Positions 24,301 to 36,729 of a stretch of DNA of 64,000 bases are shown here, piece by piece (position 1 is the stretch's first letter; every line of letters starts with the position of its first letter). This DNA comes from Gonatopus flavifemur (Eukaryota; Arthropoda; Insecta; Hymenoptera; Dryinidae), in contig JAFFJZ010000001.1 in the NCBI GenBank assembly GCA_018340375.1, positions 11,922,001-11,986,000 of the forward strand, in the 5' to 3' direction. A program made the translations under genes and the position numbers. The notes beneath the pieces are model-generated. The model was not told the DNA's origin, did not search any database, and saw only the letters and a program-made list of their open reading frames with translations.

Positions 24301-26151
24301 ATGAGGGGTGATTATTCTTCCAACATACAAGGCATACTAGAATCTCTATGAATATTTGAAAAACATGGACTTTGCGACTGTTAGCTTATTCTTCGCTTAC
24401 AACTTTCCAGCCAGTAGACGATGAATTGAACTTTTGGAAGGAGTATAAGAGAATTCGTTGAAGATTGTTCCCAATTATGAGAGGTATTTGGGAATTCTTC
24501 GAAATTCTACATAACTGCTTCACCTAAGAGACATATCACCTCCTCATAATCCCCTTTTAGAATAGAATGGAGAGAATAGATATTGAGAGCACTCTCTGCG
24601 ATGTGCATTGAATTTACCTCCACCTTTTCACGTGCACTGGCGTCTGCCATAAACTGAATCCCACTGAATCCCATACGTGTTTTCATCTTTCAGTCTTCTC
24701 TACTATACGTGTATACGTGCCAAAGGATTACCTCGTAAGTCATAAACGCCGTTGAGGGACCGCATTGAATTTCACATCATTTATGGTTTTGTCAATTGTC
24801 GAGTTGAAAGTGAAAATGTTTTGTTCCGGCTTTTGCACAAGAATTCAATAAGAATGTACGAGGACTGAATCTCAATATCGTCAAATCATTGAACGAGAAA
24901 TTGCAATTCACTATGCACGCATAAATTCACAAGGTCGTACTGTGGCTATTCTCATCCTCCACCTGTTATAAAATGCATGAATGGAAACCAGTTGTACAAG
25001 TTTGATTTGGTACTTGTTTTTGTTCCCATATTTTGCATAAAAAGTATACAATTTAATGAACCATGCGTGTTTCTATCTTGCAACATGTCGAGAGTGAATT
25101 TTGATTCCAAGGTTATGTTTAATTTCACGAAGGGTACAAACAATAATCCCTGAAGTAATTGTCTCGAAGAGCTATAGAACAGTCTTGCAGTTTATTTTTG
25201 TATTTCAACGCAATTCATGATAAAGCGAATGATGCGAAGTGGAAATCATGATCCTACGGTATCAAATACACTTTCATTTTATTAGCTCTGTATCCACATT
25301 CGATCCAACCTCATAGTCCAGCTCTATCATATTTTCCGCTAAAACGTTTTTCCCGTTCGAAGAAAAGAGATACGAGAAAAGAAGAGAAGAATCTTTAACC
25401 AAAGGACATCGAGTCTGCTTTCGATGCGTAACGGCCAGGAAATACGGAGAAAGTCTCTAGCAGAATCCTCTATCCTCTATCCTTTATGTTTGTACTTTTT
25501 TACCCGCACGGATATAGATGGGGAGCATGTATGAATGGATAAACTTGAATTTCCTATACTCTGTGAGTTTCGGGAACAAAATTTTTGGCAGACCTCGATC
25601 AAAAATACGTATACGTATATTCTGCATGTACAGATTCATTATATATACCTACAACGGGCTCTTCGATATGACCGGCGAGTCTCTTCGAAAGTTTTCCCAT
25701 TTTGAAGTGCATTGGTGCAAGTAATTCAATGCATACGGCCAAGTATAAAAGGAACGCTTGGCGCACGTACGCCCTAAAGCAACGAATATGCGTATGTGCG
25801 GATATACGTACATATATACATATATTTCTATACATATATGTCCCACATCCTGTACGTGGAAAGGAAATGCTGTTACTGAAATAACCATTCTGCTCCGAAC
25901 TATGTTATCGACAATTCTCAATTGGCAAAATAATGGGCATAATGTCTAGTCCTTGAGGCTACAAGTTCTGCGAATATACGTTATCCATTCAAGATAGAAT
26001 GTAGTGAATTAAAAATGGATTAATATATTGTAGATTCCCGTGAGATTTGAGTAAATTGTGTCTACTTGTTATCTACTTGTCCTCCTCGGTGAGGATTTTC
26101 TTGTTGTCTCCGTTATCTTTGTCAAACCACAAATTAGATTGGCACACTTCT

Positions 26152-26182
<31 letters not shown>

Positions 26183-26755
26183 TAGGAGCAAAGCAGTAAC
26201 ATCTCGGTCGAGTAAAACTTTCTTCGACTATATTCAGCCAAGTGGTTAGCAGTAAGGAGCTTTCCTAAACGAGTTGCTCCTAGGAACTACATGCATGTAG
26301 ATATAGGTGTCCTCATATTTTTTTCTTGCGAAAATTTTACTTTCTCCAAGTACATCGATCCATCCTGGCGTCCCCTTAAGAATTTGCCCAGATAATATCC
26401 TGTGTCGTATTCATGGATCCCTCTGCGGGGGAACATACGCTGACACCCCCACAAGGTATTTGACTTTTCGAATGACAAAGGGAACGCGAAGAGCAAAGAA
26501 AGGGAGGACTGAAATGATTGTACGGGTCGAGGAATTTCTCATTCTTCGGGTATGCGCTTTGACCAATGTCAAGTTTCCAACTAAACTTTCTTTGACCAAC
26601 GCATATAACGCATATCTTGAATTCACTCTGTACGTCATCCTTCTGTAAAGAAATCGTCTCAAATAATTCTTCTTGCGTATCATTTTCTCGATCTCGATAA
26701 ATCTAAACAGTCGTCCTGTCATCGCGAACCAATTATTACATCCTCTTGATTTTGA
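21366..26755. other. Unique non-coding stretch
   Basis: No supportable exon. Some sub-regions are less AT-rich (22250-22900, 23900-24100, 26290-26660) and carry overlapping ORFs on both strands with no family features. A pyrimidine tract lies at about 22670-22810. A CAG microsatellite is listed separately. Confidence 0.4.
26156..26182 (+). repeat. (CAG)9 microsatellite
   Basis: Nine perfect CAG units. In one frame they read as poly-serine (AGC) inside a short ORF (26058-26249), but no coding context supports translation. Confidence 0.9.
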
Positions 26756-26766
26756 GTGGAATGAAC

Positions 26767-27386
26767 ACCAGGTGTAGAAGTATTCAACCGGAATTTCCCT
26801 ATAAATGGCGCTAGCCATCAGTTCAGGGACCCTAAGACCACTTCTTCAGCACCATCATCTTCCCCTGACAACAGCTGATGAAGATTTTCAACACCCCTGG
26901 TGAAAATCCAAAAGTGAAGGTAGAGGGTATTGGAACAAATGAAACGTGAAAATGTTTCAATTCCCTTCTAAATTACTTTTAGGTGACTCTTCGCTTGCGC
27001 TTTCGTCGCGTTTCAACGCTTCATTTTCACCAGGGACGAAACAACAGAACCCGAGCGGAAGTGTGAATAAGGTACCGATCGGATTTGCCCTAAACCAGAT
27101 CCGGTGTAACGCTTCATTTCATCCGGGCCAAATCCAGGCACTTGATCCGAGCCTGATCCGGCAACTAAATTCAGGCGTGATAAAATGTAGGACAACGGCT
27201 CGATAGCTGGTTCGCTTCGAAAGAGGGACTATTTTTTTGGCGTGGCATTCATAAACTGCCGGAAAGGTGGGAAAAATGTATAAACAGCAATGGAGATTAT
27301 TTCGAATAGAATATTTTCCATCATTTCCAAACAACAAACGTGTGTTCCTTACAAAATAATTCCGGTTTCATACTTCTACACCTGGT
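26767..27386. mobile_element. 620-bp TIR element (ACCAGGTGTAGAAGTAT ends) hosting a nested MITE
   Basis: The left end ACCAGGTGTAGAAGTAT, followed by AACCGGAATT, is repeated inverted at the right end. AC lies just outside both ends, so a 2-bp duplication is possible. A second element (26895-27035) is nested inside. Words such as GATCCGG and ATCCGGGCC recur in the interior (27080-27170). The right 120 bp recur alone at 21236-21357, confirming a dispersed repeat. No coding capacity. Confidence 0.65.
26895..27035. mobile_element. CCCTGGTGAAAAT-ended MITE, nested
   Basis: The inverted ends are CCCTGGTGAAAAT, and AC is immediately outside each (26893-26894 and 27036-27037). At 141 bp it is the shortest member of the CCCTGGT group here. 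The interior includes GTGAAG and CGCTTCATTTTC, i.e. GAAGCG words in inverted orientation as in 17473-17766 and 56086-56587. Confidence 0.75.
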
Positions 27387-27399
27387 ACACGAATGGAAC

Positions 27400-28511
27400 A
27401 CTATGAAATTGGAACGGAAACGGTAGAAATCGTGGATGTAATTCTCAGTGTATGGTCGTTTTGAATGTTGAAATATGATTTGATACATGAAATTATATGA
27501 AACATTTCGTGGTTACCACCGAGGACGACAACGACGATGACGACGCGACGCCGACTACGGTTACGAGAGAAGGTTGCATTGTTCGACGAGAAATGAGCTT
27601 TTGCTTACTCTTCCTCTATATTCCCTTCATGAAGAAAAAGGTGCGATGTGGAGGTAGGGGAAGAGGAAAGAAGCGACTTCACATCGCCAACCTACCAACG
27701 TCGCGTGCTTTTGTGCTTTCGACATAATTGAATTTGCGGCGTACACGAGCTACATTTTACCTTCTCCGGTTCTGTCGTTCTTCCCGAAAAAGGACGAAAA
27801 GGGGCGAGGAGGAGAAGAAGGAGAAGGAGAAGAAGAAGAAGAAGAAGGAGAAGGACAACTAGGATGCAATCGTCGGGTTTATAAGCCGCTGTAAAATCCC
27901 TTAGAATTGAAAGGACAAAAAAGATACACGCATACGCGCGCAAGGAGCTTTTCACTCGACTATGAGAATACGTTTCAACGATAATTAAGTCCATATTCCT
28001 TCGGTTTCGTGGATATGAAAAACATTTCATTGCCACGATGGAGGGGAAAAATCCATCGTTTCAACGATAATAAACCTGTTGTGATCGAGTTTTATTCTTA
28101 TCTCGGTGTGTAGACGTTCTTTGGAAAATAATCAACGTGATGGAAAAATAATTTGATTGAAAGTTGTTCTACAAAACTCCATACGCATTTGCGTTCGAAA
28201 TTTTTGAATCATCATGATTGGATTTCAATATGATAAAAGATATCTCATGTTGAATGCAGTAAAGATTGATTTTCCTTGAAAGAACGTTCTCTGGGATAAA
28301 CAAATTTCAAAATCATCGATACATTTTGTGATGTCGTACTCTTTCAAAGTAACGAATTAATGGTTTTGCTTCTTCGAGTCATTGAAGCGAGTCTCTCTGA
28401 TTCAAGTTGTTTTCTGGAGTAAAAAATTCATTCTGATGATGGGATAGCGAATATAGAATGAATGTAAAAAGTCAACCATAACACTCGATACAAATGTCGA
28501 GTATCCTTTCA
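27400..28511. other. Unique stretch with a GAAGGA-type simple repeat
   Basis: No recognised gene. A purine tract of GGAGAAGAAG/GAAGGAGAA units lies at about 27808-27855 and drives poly-leucine ORFs on the minus strand. A block of GACGACGACGATGACGACG-like sequence at 27520-27550 is also low complexity. Confidence 0.4.
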
Positions 28512-28736
28512 CACTAAAAAATAATCGGAATTTTCTTGTGTAAATCAACCGGAAAATTCCAATCACTGATTAAGAAATCAATTTTCGGTACATTTATATG
28601 AAATTTCCCATACATTTATCTGAAAATTCCAAATTTCATAGGATTTCCGGACAAGTTGGGAAAATTCCTAACGCATGTATGTGTTAATTACTTCACATGA
28701 ATATATAGGAATTTTCCGATAAAATTTTTTACAGTG
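28512..28736. mobile_element. MITE with CACT(G)TAAAAAAT ends
   Basis: The left end is CACTAAAAAATAATCGGAA. The right end is the complement of CACTGTAAAAAATTTTATCG followed by GAAAATTCC. CA lies outside both ends. Internal GGAAATTTC/GAAAATTCC words give the whole element a foldback character. About 225 bp, non-coding. Confidence 0.6.
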
Positions 28737-30440
28737 CAGCGTATCATTGGTATCAACGGTCTTCTAATATTAGTAATTCATAATAACCGTGTGTGTCCTT
28801 TCGTCATGGGATTAGCCGATTTGTTATCGCTTGGTTAGTACCCGTTGGAGGTACAAAACATTGCGGTGCACCTTTGCTTATCTGGCCAATGCAATCAGCG
28901 ATTATCCAGCACTATGTACTCGAAAGGGGAAATAGGATTGATCGCATCCCATTATGCTCTCGACTTGGTATGCCTCTTACAAGGTTGCAACCATTTGAAC
29001 TGATATTAAACAGCCGCGTATTGTTTTATTCTAATCCCTGTACGTTATCAGCTCTCCCGAAACAATACCTCTAGCTCCGTAATTTATCACGAAATATCAT
29101 GTTGAATAATGTTAAATCTTGAAAACTATCAATTTTTGTCTAAAACGAGGGATGAAAATCAAATTAAAAATTCAAACGAGATCGATTTCAAAGACACATA
29201 TATCCTCTATATTTAATTGATTCGATCCTGAGAAAGAATACCTGTCTCTAACAAATAGATATCCTGTTCCACATCACGGATATAAAACGCAAGATATATC
29301 CAGTGATATCGAGATTTAATTTCCTCACCTCCGATAACTCCTCGTTAAGTGGAACGTGTAAAAGTCAGCCCCGTTCGCAAAGTTTGAATTGGAATTGATT
29401 TTAGAAACCCAAACTCGTACCCTTCAACTCCGTTCAACTTCAATTCTCAATCGTACAACTCACTTTAACAAACTAATCCCCTTTATACGTTCTAATGTTT
29501 TCTTCTTTTTGTGGGTGTCTCTCTCGGAGGTTGTCGATAAGAAGACACATCGCGTACAATATTTCATCGATTTAATTGACAATTATGAAATATCAAGCAC
29601 GAGTGATAATATTGATGACGAGAACGTTGCATAGTGTATGCGTGTATATATACAAATTGTTATGAAGAAGATTAGTAAACAGTGGGCCTACGCGGACCTG
29701 ATGGAGATGGATCGTAAGACAAACTAACCGAATCGGGATCCCTCGAGAGCTAGGATCAATGTATACGTGACGTTAAGAAAGTTATCAGTATCTTCCAAGT
29801 TCGAATGAGATTTTCTCTTCGACGGTAAAAGAGAAAAATATCAAGGTAGGTGAATATACCGATATATATATATATATATATATATCTACGTGTACATGTC
29901 CCTATTCGTATTTGTTCTTTTTCATTCGTCCAACAAAATGTATATCAAATATTTATTCGAATGAACTCAATCGAAATCTCAAGCTCCAATATTGAGTCTT
30001 GCAACGCTATTTACTATCTTATATCATCTTCCGTTGATTTTTCTTTGGATTCAATAACGGGTGGGCAGTTGGATTTCAATGGAAATTTCTTTTCCTCATT
30101 GTTTCTTTTTTTATCTGACTTTTAAAGAGTGCGAAATGCATCATATTTCATAATTTATGGCGATGAAATTTGATAATTCTATTGACCTGGATACATAAAA
30201 CTCAAGAAGTATTTCTCTGCGTAAGTGGGACTGAAATCATATGAGTACTTTGTTTGGTTCTCAAGCAAAATTTCAGTATATGCTGCTGATCGATGAAACA
30301 GTTACAGTGATTCAAAATTGAATTTCGAGGGAAATACCGAAGGTTCTCTTCAGATGTTCTTGAATTCGAAATGAAAATGTGGGAGAACTGATTGAATTCA
30401 CCTATTTTACTCGTAATCCGTGAGCAAGATTCAAAGTTGA
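28737..30440. other. Unique non-coding stretch with TA microsatellite
   Basis: No recognised gene. A (TA)n run lies at about 29862-29885. A 93-codon plus-strand ORF (28793-29074) has no recognised features. Confidence 0.4.
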
Positions 30441-31002
30441 AGTAACACACGGAAAAAAAATTATAAAAATTCGCTATGGTAACTAGGAATTAGTTCTGGT
30501 AGCTACTTTGTGTATTTGATATTTGGATAGCTAAAAATATCACGTGGAAATGGAAACACGGGCTGTTACTGGCTCCCTCCTGTTGCCGGAGGTGCCAGTA
30601 CTGGCAAATCTAGAGCGACCATTATGGGGCCAGTTGGATTGCCAGTATTGGCAAAGGAGTTGAAATGATAACACCATTTTACATAAGGGCCAGTATAACA
30701 TTTACCACCACGGCGGTAGCGATATTTGATGTGAGCCTGCTATGGTGAAACTCTGGCATTGCAACGGGATCAGTTCTTTTGCCAGAGCTGGATGAGAAAT
30801 GACAAGGACTCGAAATGATGACATCCTGTGTAGAAATTCAAACCCGACCCAGTACTGGCACAGTACCTGTAACCGGAGTTATCAGGAGTAATCATATTTC
30901 AAGTAAAAAAGAAATATATTGGAAATCTCAATGATTCACATTGTTCTCATCATCGTCATCGGAGAAAGGCACTTTGGAAGTGATTTCTTGAAAGTTCACT
31001 GA

Positions 31003-31068
31003 GTGAGGATTGAACCCGGGTACTGCGAGTGAGAAATTGAGTCTCTATCACATCAGCCGATCTCCGAG
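31003..31068 (-). pseudogene. tRNA-like sequence (degenerate)
   Basis: The minus strand reads CGGCTGATGTGATAGAGAC (A-box-like) and, about 30 bases later, CCCGGGTTCAATCCTC (strong B box). Length and order fit a tRNA-derived sequence, but stems are incomplete, so a SINE head or decayed tRNA is likely. Confidence 0.42.
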
Positions 31069-31154
31069 TTAACGACGAATCCCTCAAATTGCCATTTATT
31101 GTAATAAGATCGTAAAAGTCATACAATTCACCATAGATTTCGTAGTGGAATAAA

Positions 31155-32280
31155 TCCTGGTGGAAATATTTCTCCGAATTTCTCATTTTTGGAAGTTTCG
31201 GAGGAATTCGGAGAAAAAGTTATGAAAAATATTCGCAAATCTCTGTTTTTTGACGAGATGTTCATATTTCCTCCTAAATGGTCCGAATTTCTCCGCTAAT
31301 CAGAAAAAAGGAATCGAGAAGTTTGGAATGTTTCGAATGCAACATAATCGAAAGAATTTGTGATTTTTTGTCAAAAGTTGAACACTTTCTCACTAAATTT
31401 TGGGAGTAAATCATACCGATTTCCTCCGAATTTCTCCGAATTTCATCCATATTAGGGAATGTTCGGAGAGAATCCGGGAAATTTTCAGAAATTGAATGCA
31501 ACTATTTCCACATCTTCTCAGAAGCAAATTAGAGAAAGTCATATAAATTACTTGGATTGTTCAATCGATCCGAGTATTCCGATTTTCTCCGAATTCCTCC
31601 GAAAACATGTAACAAATAGAGGGTTGAGTGGATTTCTAGGCATGATTTTTTCTCAGACTCAGGGGAAATTCGGAGGAAATCGGATATATGTTTGAAGATT
31701 TATTGACATGTATTTTTCAAGAAAATTCAGGGGAATTTGGGTCACTCACCAACGTTTGAACGCATGATGAATTATTCCGATTGTTTTCGAATGACTATGA
31801 AAAAAGGTGGGAAGGACCTGCCTCTCCGAAGTTCTCTAAACTTTATCTATATTCAAATTTCCATACATTGGAGAATTTTCGGAGGGAATCGGGGGGATTG
31901 TCAAAGATTGAATAGAACAGTTCCAATCCTCCCTCAGAAGTAGTTCGGAGAAATTCGTGAATTCAATATGACATTTAGAGAAAACCTGGATCAATCGGAG
32001 AAACTTTCGGAGTGAGTCGGAAAAGATTGGAGAAATATTTCGATTACGGTATAAAGTACGTTGAACAAATGAATAATTCGGAGAAAAATGTGATCTTTCG
32101 AGGAGAAATTCGGGGAAAATCTGAATCTTCCAATTCGGAGAAGTGACTATGAGCGAAGGGTTTCTGAGAAACGTCTCGATTTGGTATAAAATACGGAGAA
32201 ATTCCCGAACAAAATCGGGAAAGAACGGAGAAAAATTCGGAAAAAATCGGAGAAAATTCGGAGAAATATTTCCACCAAGG
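31155..32280. mobile_element. CCCTGGT-type element filled with TTCGGAGAAA arrays
   Basis: The left end TCCTGGTGGAAATATTTCTC and the inverted right end (complement of CCTTGGTGGAAATATTTCTC) both continue into CCGAATTT. AA is outside both ends (31153-31154 and 32281-32282). The interior is built from degenerate TTTCTCCGAATT units on the left and GGAGAAATTCGG units on the right, so orientation flips in the middle. The architecture matches 15489-16756 with a different unit. Confidence 0.7.
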
Positions 32281-32294
32281 AAGTCCTACGAACG

Positions 32295-32890
32295 CTGGCA
32301 CATTGTTGTCTCTTGAACATATTGAATGATGATATCAACTGTGGCTCAATGCTGACGCGATTTCGGCTCACTACAACAACCGAATTGCCAAGGTCGTGAT
32401 TTTAACGTCAGTCGACTACCAATTTCGTAATCAGTCAGAGTCTTATCAATACTGGCACATTGCTATCTTTCACACATATTGAATGATCATACCAACTCTG
32501 GCCTAATACTGGCAAGACTTTGGCTCACTACAACAGCTGAATTGCCAAGGTCGTGATTTTACCGTCAGTGGACTGCCAATTTCGTAATCAGTCAGTGTCC
32601 TACACGGAAAAAAATACTCCGGGTAATATATGGACAGCAAGAATTACTGCTATTTTAACCGGAATTCTAGTTGAATGAATCAAGTCTCCGGCAAATTTCA
32701 CAAGGGCTCCGGTAAATTTAACAAGAATTCCAGTAAAAGTCACAGATATTCCTTGCTGTCCATATAGTAACCGGAATTCTGGTAAAATTAACAGTTCATT
32801 TTTTTCCGTGTATCAATACTGGCACATTGTCATCTATCGAATATATTGAATGCTAACACTAACTCTGGCTCAATATCGGAGCAGTATTGT
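32295..32890. repeat. 157-bp tandem repeat, about three copies
   Basis: Units start at CTGGCACATTG (32295, 32452, 32819). The first two are 157 bp apart. The second to third spacing is 367 bp, which becomes exactly 157 when the 208-bp MITE and one TA are removed. Shared landmarks are CATATTGAATGAT, GGCTCACTACAACA, GCCAAGGTCGTGATTTTA and TTCGTAATCAGTCAG. Confidence 0.85.
32603..32810. mobile_element. TA-target MITE with CACGGAAAAAAAT ends
   Basis: CACGGAAAAAAAT inverted ends are flanked by TA (32601-32602 and 32811-32812). Inner inverted words TATATGGACAGCAAG / CTTGCTGTCCATATA make it largely palindromic. The uninterrupted neighbouring tandem unit supplies the empty site with a single TA. This matches a Tc1/mariner-type target; the superfamily is inference. 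A similar left end, CACGGAAAAAAAATT, occurs at 30448. Confidence 0.85.
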
Positions 32891-33239
32891 CTCATCAAAG
32901 TGACCGTGTTATTGGAAAGATCAGTGGAATCCCTTCCCACTATCTATTCCGTATTAAAACAACGTTGCATCGATATTGGTGTCGTATCGTCTTTTGATCG
33001 CATTTCACCATCCAACCAACTCCGATTTGGCACTGACACCATTCCGTTTCTGTACGGTCTGGGTATTCTCCAAACAGTATTAATTCTATACTGGCTCAAG
33101 ACTGTCTGACCACGTAAGCCAGTACCGACTGAGATTCGGCGAACATTTGGCGCCACTTGGAGAACTGGTAATGATTCTGAATGGGCACAGTTGTTCCTGC
33201 CGAAGTTTTGTCAACTCTGGCTATTTCCACATGGGCAAA

Positions 33240-34690
33240 TATTATATCGATTTAAAGAAAAAATACTGATATAAAAATCTAATCCTCCATCATTCACCTT
33301 CCTTCAAAGCTATCACATTCTCCGATTGAAATATCAAATAGAAAACCTGGAACTACTGTAACTGAACCGACCCACCCATTTCCCTCGTTAATTAATTTCT
33401 AATCAAATTTCTAATCAAAATTGATACATTGTTCGTATCCAATTTCAGATCATATGTTGGACAGGCCAACTACCACAAGCTACCTAAGATTTGTACACAA
33501 GATAACTTTGACGTCGTTCAATTTTTATCGTGAGTTTAAATCCATTTCCCCTACGACAATGAAATTCTGCGCGATAAAAAAGTTTAAAAAAATATTTCTC
33601 AAGTGTGAGAAAACCGTATTGATTCAAGAAACTTCGTAGACACGAGAAGTATGTGTGAAAAGTTGAACTTTCATAAAACAGGGACTCGATTCATGGGACG
33701 CGTTTATAAATAGATGAAACTTTCCCTATGAGAGAACCGTATTTCCTTATTTTGTTGAATATGAAATTTCCCAAGAATCGAGGGTACGCGTGTACAGGCA
33801 ACTATACAAGATAATGTCTTCTATATCGCGAAAGAAGAGCCAGAGATCTTTTCGTTTTGAAAAATTGTAGCGTTGTGCGTAATGTATCAACTATCACGAG
33901 GAGGGATTTTGTTACGCTGTCCTCCTCTCTGTCTTCAAATCTTTGGAAACATTTTATTGACAGCTGGAGCTATAATTAGATATAGTTTTCAGATACAATT
34001 CGAATATCCGAGAACGGAATGAAATAGTCATCTTGAGCTATTAGAGCTTATAGATTCTCTCTAAGGGAACAGCTTGAGGTCATGAAAAGCATTGTGTCAA
34101 TTGTTTTGCTACGAATTCCTTATCCAGTGACCCGAGAGGTACGTTTCGAGCGACATTCGCTCTAGAGATGATTGAATTAGATAAGAATGGGTTCAGAGTC
34201 GGAAGTGAATTTCATAGATTTCGCTTTCTACTGTCAACATCTTGAACAAGATCAACACAAACTCTGAACTACTCTCAGTCACGTCAGCGTTCATTGCTTT
34301 TTGTTCTAGATTACAGCAATGTGCTTTGAACGGCCTTATCCATCACGCGGAGGAAATTATGAGAAGAGGTATTATCAATAATCACAAATCGCGTTGATGG
34401 ATGCTTTTTTAAAGATTTCTTGACTTCGTGTTGAATATTTCTCGGATCTCTTTGAGAAATAATCACTCGCACTTTTAGAATTCTAATTAATGAAATTACA
34501 CGAAGAATGATTGTCATAATCGTACCCACATGTTCACGGGGAACAGAAGAAGGAAAGATTCAATCGATCAGATCCAGCAGAATGAAATCTATCATATGAA
34601 TATCTATACGTGAATCGTGTGGGAAGAAACGCAATTAAGGGCTAGGCGTTGGAACGTGCGTCGCTTTCGTTACTCTGCTTTTGCTTGACT
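33240..34690. other. Unique non-coding stretch
   Basis: No recognised gene or element between the repeat block and the candidate signal-peptide exon. ORFs (33421-33639 plus, 34311-34529 minus) are short and featureless. Confidence 0.35.
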
Positions 34691-34693
34691 CAC

Positions 34694-34894
34694 CTGCATA
34701 CGAATAAAATTGCCCGGCGCGAAAGGAAACAGGGCCACATCCGGTCGCTCCCGCGCGATCAATGACCAGGAAAGTGCTTCTACGTAAGAAGGAAAAGAAA
34801 GAAATCTGTAGAACGAAAGAAGAAGAAGAATACATTGGATGAAGATGAGACGAGAAGAAAATACAAATCGCAACCACCTCAGTACGGCTCCCAT
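34694..34894 (-). CDS. Candidate first coding exon with a signal peptide
   Basis: On the minus strand the ATG at 34894 has a good start context (A at -3, G at +4). It opens 67 codons that end exactly at CAG|GTGAGT, an ideal donor. The peptide begins MGAVLRWLRFVFSSR, continues with a hydrophobic core (LIFIQCILLLLSF) and a possible cleavage after VEA, then LSWSLIARERPDVALFPFAP. This fits a secretory leader. The last 86 bp (34694-34779) are strikingly GC-rich for this region. They also look like a separate exon preceded by TTCCTTCTTACGTAG, so a noncoding 5' exon is the alternative. The exon leaves in phase 0, whereas 12528 is entered in phase 1. If it belongs to the same Ig gene, another exon or another acceptor is needed. 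Confidence 0.38.
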
Positions 34895-36729
34895 GATAAT
34901 TCTTCTTGATAATTCACAATTATCAAGAGAATTAGAATCGAATAGTTTCACTGTTCCACGACATGAGCTCTGTAATTGATTTTGTATTCCATATACCGCT
35001 CTGTATATACAGTTTTCGAATGAACAACAATGAACTCGATAATGTATTTCTGTATCGGTGAATTAGGGCATCCACCACGTGCAGTTTCATTCGAAAAAAA
35101 GTGTACATGAAAGCGATTTTCACGATTAAATGCACTTCCTGCGTGGTAGAGAGGAGAATCGTATTGATCATAAAACGTTTTTCACAGTATCTACATCATT
35201 ATTTGTTTTTTATTCTTCCTCCTATTTTCATTTGTATGTATTTGCGATGATTAATATATCATTGAAACAAAGTTTCCTCGAATCCAATGGTTTTCTATGC
35301 AGCGATAAAGGGAAATCATTTTGAATCGAAAACTGAAGCTCGTATCGCGCGTTATCTTGCATTGTTTTGTACATTCCAATTTATAAGGCATTCATCAAAT
35401 GTAATCGAATTGTTGCACGGACCGTTCATTTGTATCATGTAACGTTACATCACCCGCTTTCGGGGATTGAATTTTTGACGTCAATGCGTTGTAACTGGAA
35501 AGGAGAACGATGTAGATTCGGTATCGCAAAGATCCGAGCTAACGGGGGCGAATAATGTCCAAATTCTCCATTATTCCTATCATAGCACTATGCATTCGGC
35601 ATTGAATTTTCTATTTGTATGTGGGATACCTGTGTGTAATTATAAATTGAACATCACGTGCGAGATACGCAAGTACGGAATGAATTAGGAAATTATGTAT
35701 GGTGATGAGTCTAGTTATACGCAGGAGCTATGAGGGGTTGAGGTAGAGATATGGTACATGATGTGCGCGTATATGTGGAACTCGTGTATTTTTAATCTGT
35801 CTCAAAATTTGATCATATGTTCGTGATGGACTGTAATATTACTGAATTTTGTCTACACTTCAATATTGAGGGGGAGTTTTAATCTATCTATATTGTCGAA
35901 TTTTTTGTTCCAACACCTGCTGGGAAAGTTGTTATTTTTTATACTATATCTGGGGGTAAAACTCGAAAACTGGATTAAGCTACAGAAGTAAATTATACAA
36001 GATAAGGGTTGTCGTAAATATGTAGAAATTAAGCGTCTGGCGAATAATAGACAGGGTTGGAGGATTTCATTAAACCAGGCATAAGACTGATCACTTCATG
36101 ATGATGATATCTGGGGGAGGGAGTGATGGATTCCGGGTGAATGTACCAGAGCGGGACGGAAATACTCACTTTCTGCTCTAGGGGCGAAAACACTTACTCT
36201 CGTGCGACTGAAGCGAGCGGGAAGTACTAATTTTCTTCTACTTTTCTCTTCTTTGACCAATTCCAAAATATTTTTACTAAATTTAAATTTTTTCTCAAAT
36301 CAGCTGCAATTTCGGTTGATCAACAATTTTCAGATTTCAGTAACTTCAAGTTATCACATTGGGGACGCGATCTAGACAGCATATAAAAAAATACAAGAGG
36401 AACCCAAAATCACCAAGCAAGGAAATAACATTCAATCGAAAAATCGCGTTTGTTTGGTTTATTTAGGATTTTTTTATGGTTCAACTTTTTGGGGAGGACT
36501 CATAATCATTGCAATTGGATAGAGCGTCCTTGAAAACATTGGGGAGAGTGATCCCCCAATTTTTTTTGTCAGAATCCGTTACATGGCCACAGCTTGAACT
36601 CGGATGCCGAAATTTCGCCCTATAGGCGTGAATAAGTTAATGGCAATCGCAGTAAATGATATTTCATTATTATCCCTGTCCTAAACTTCATTGAAAATTC
36701 TGTTTCACATGACAAATCATTTTTTTGTG
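34895..36729. other. Unique non-coding stretch
   Basis: Immediately upstream of the candidate signal-peptide ATG lies a hairpin, CTTGATAATTGTGAATTATC (perfect short inverted repeat TTGATAATT/AATTATCAA). No TATA box at a convincing distance was found. The remainder shows no gene or element ends. Confidence 0.35.

Larger units (their letters stand above)
30541..33234. mobile_element. CAGTACTGGC-family element(s), interrupted by other insertions
   Basis: The right end reads ATTTCCACATGGG (33222-33234), the same as the end of the 496-2350 element. The left limit may be CACGTGGAAATGG at 30541. CAGTACTGGC-like words occur at 30595-30660 and 30850-30860, and again through 32450-33180. A CCCTGGT-type element (31155-32280) and a small MITE (32603-32810) lie inside. 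The assignment of both flanks to one insertion is inference. Confidence 0.45.
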
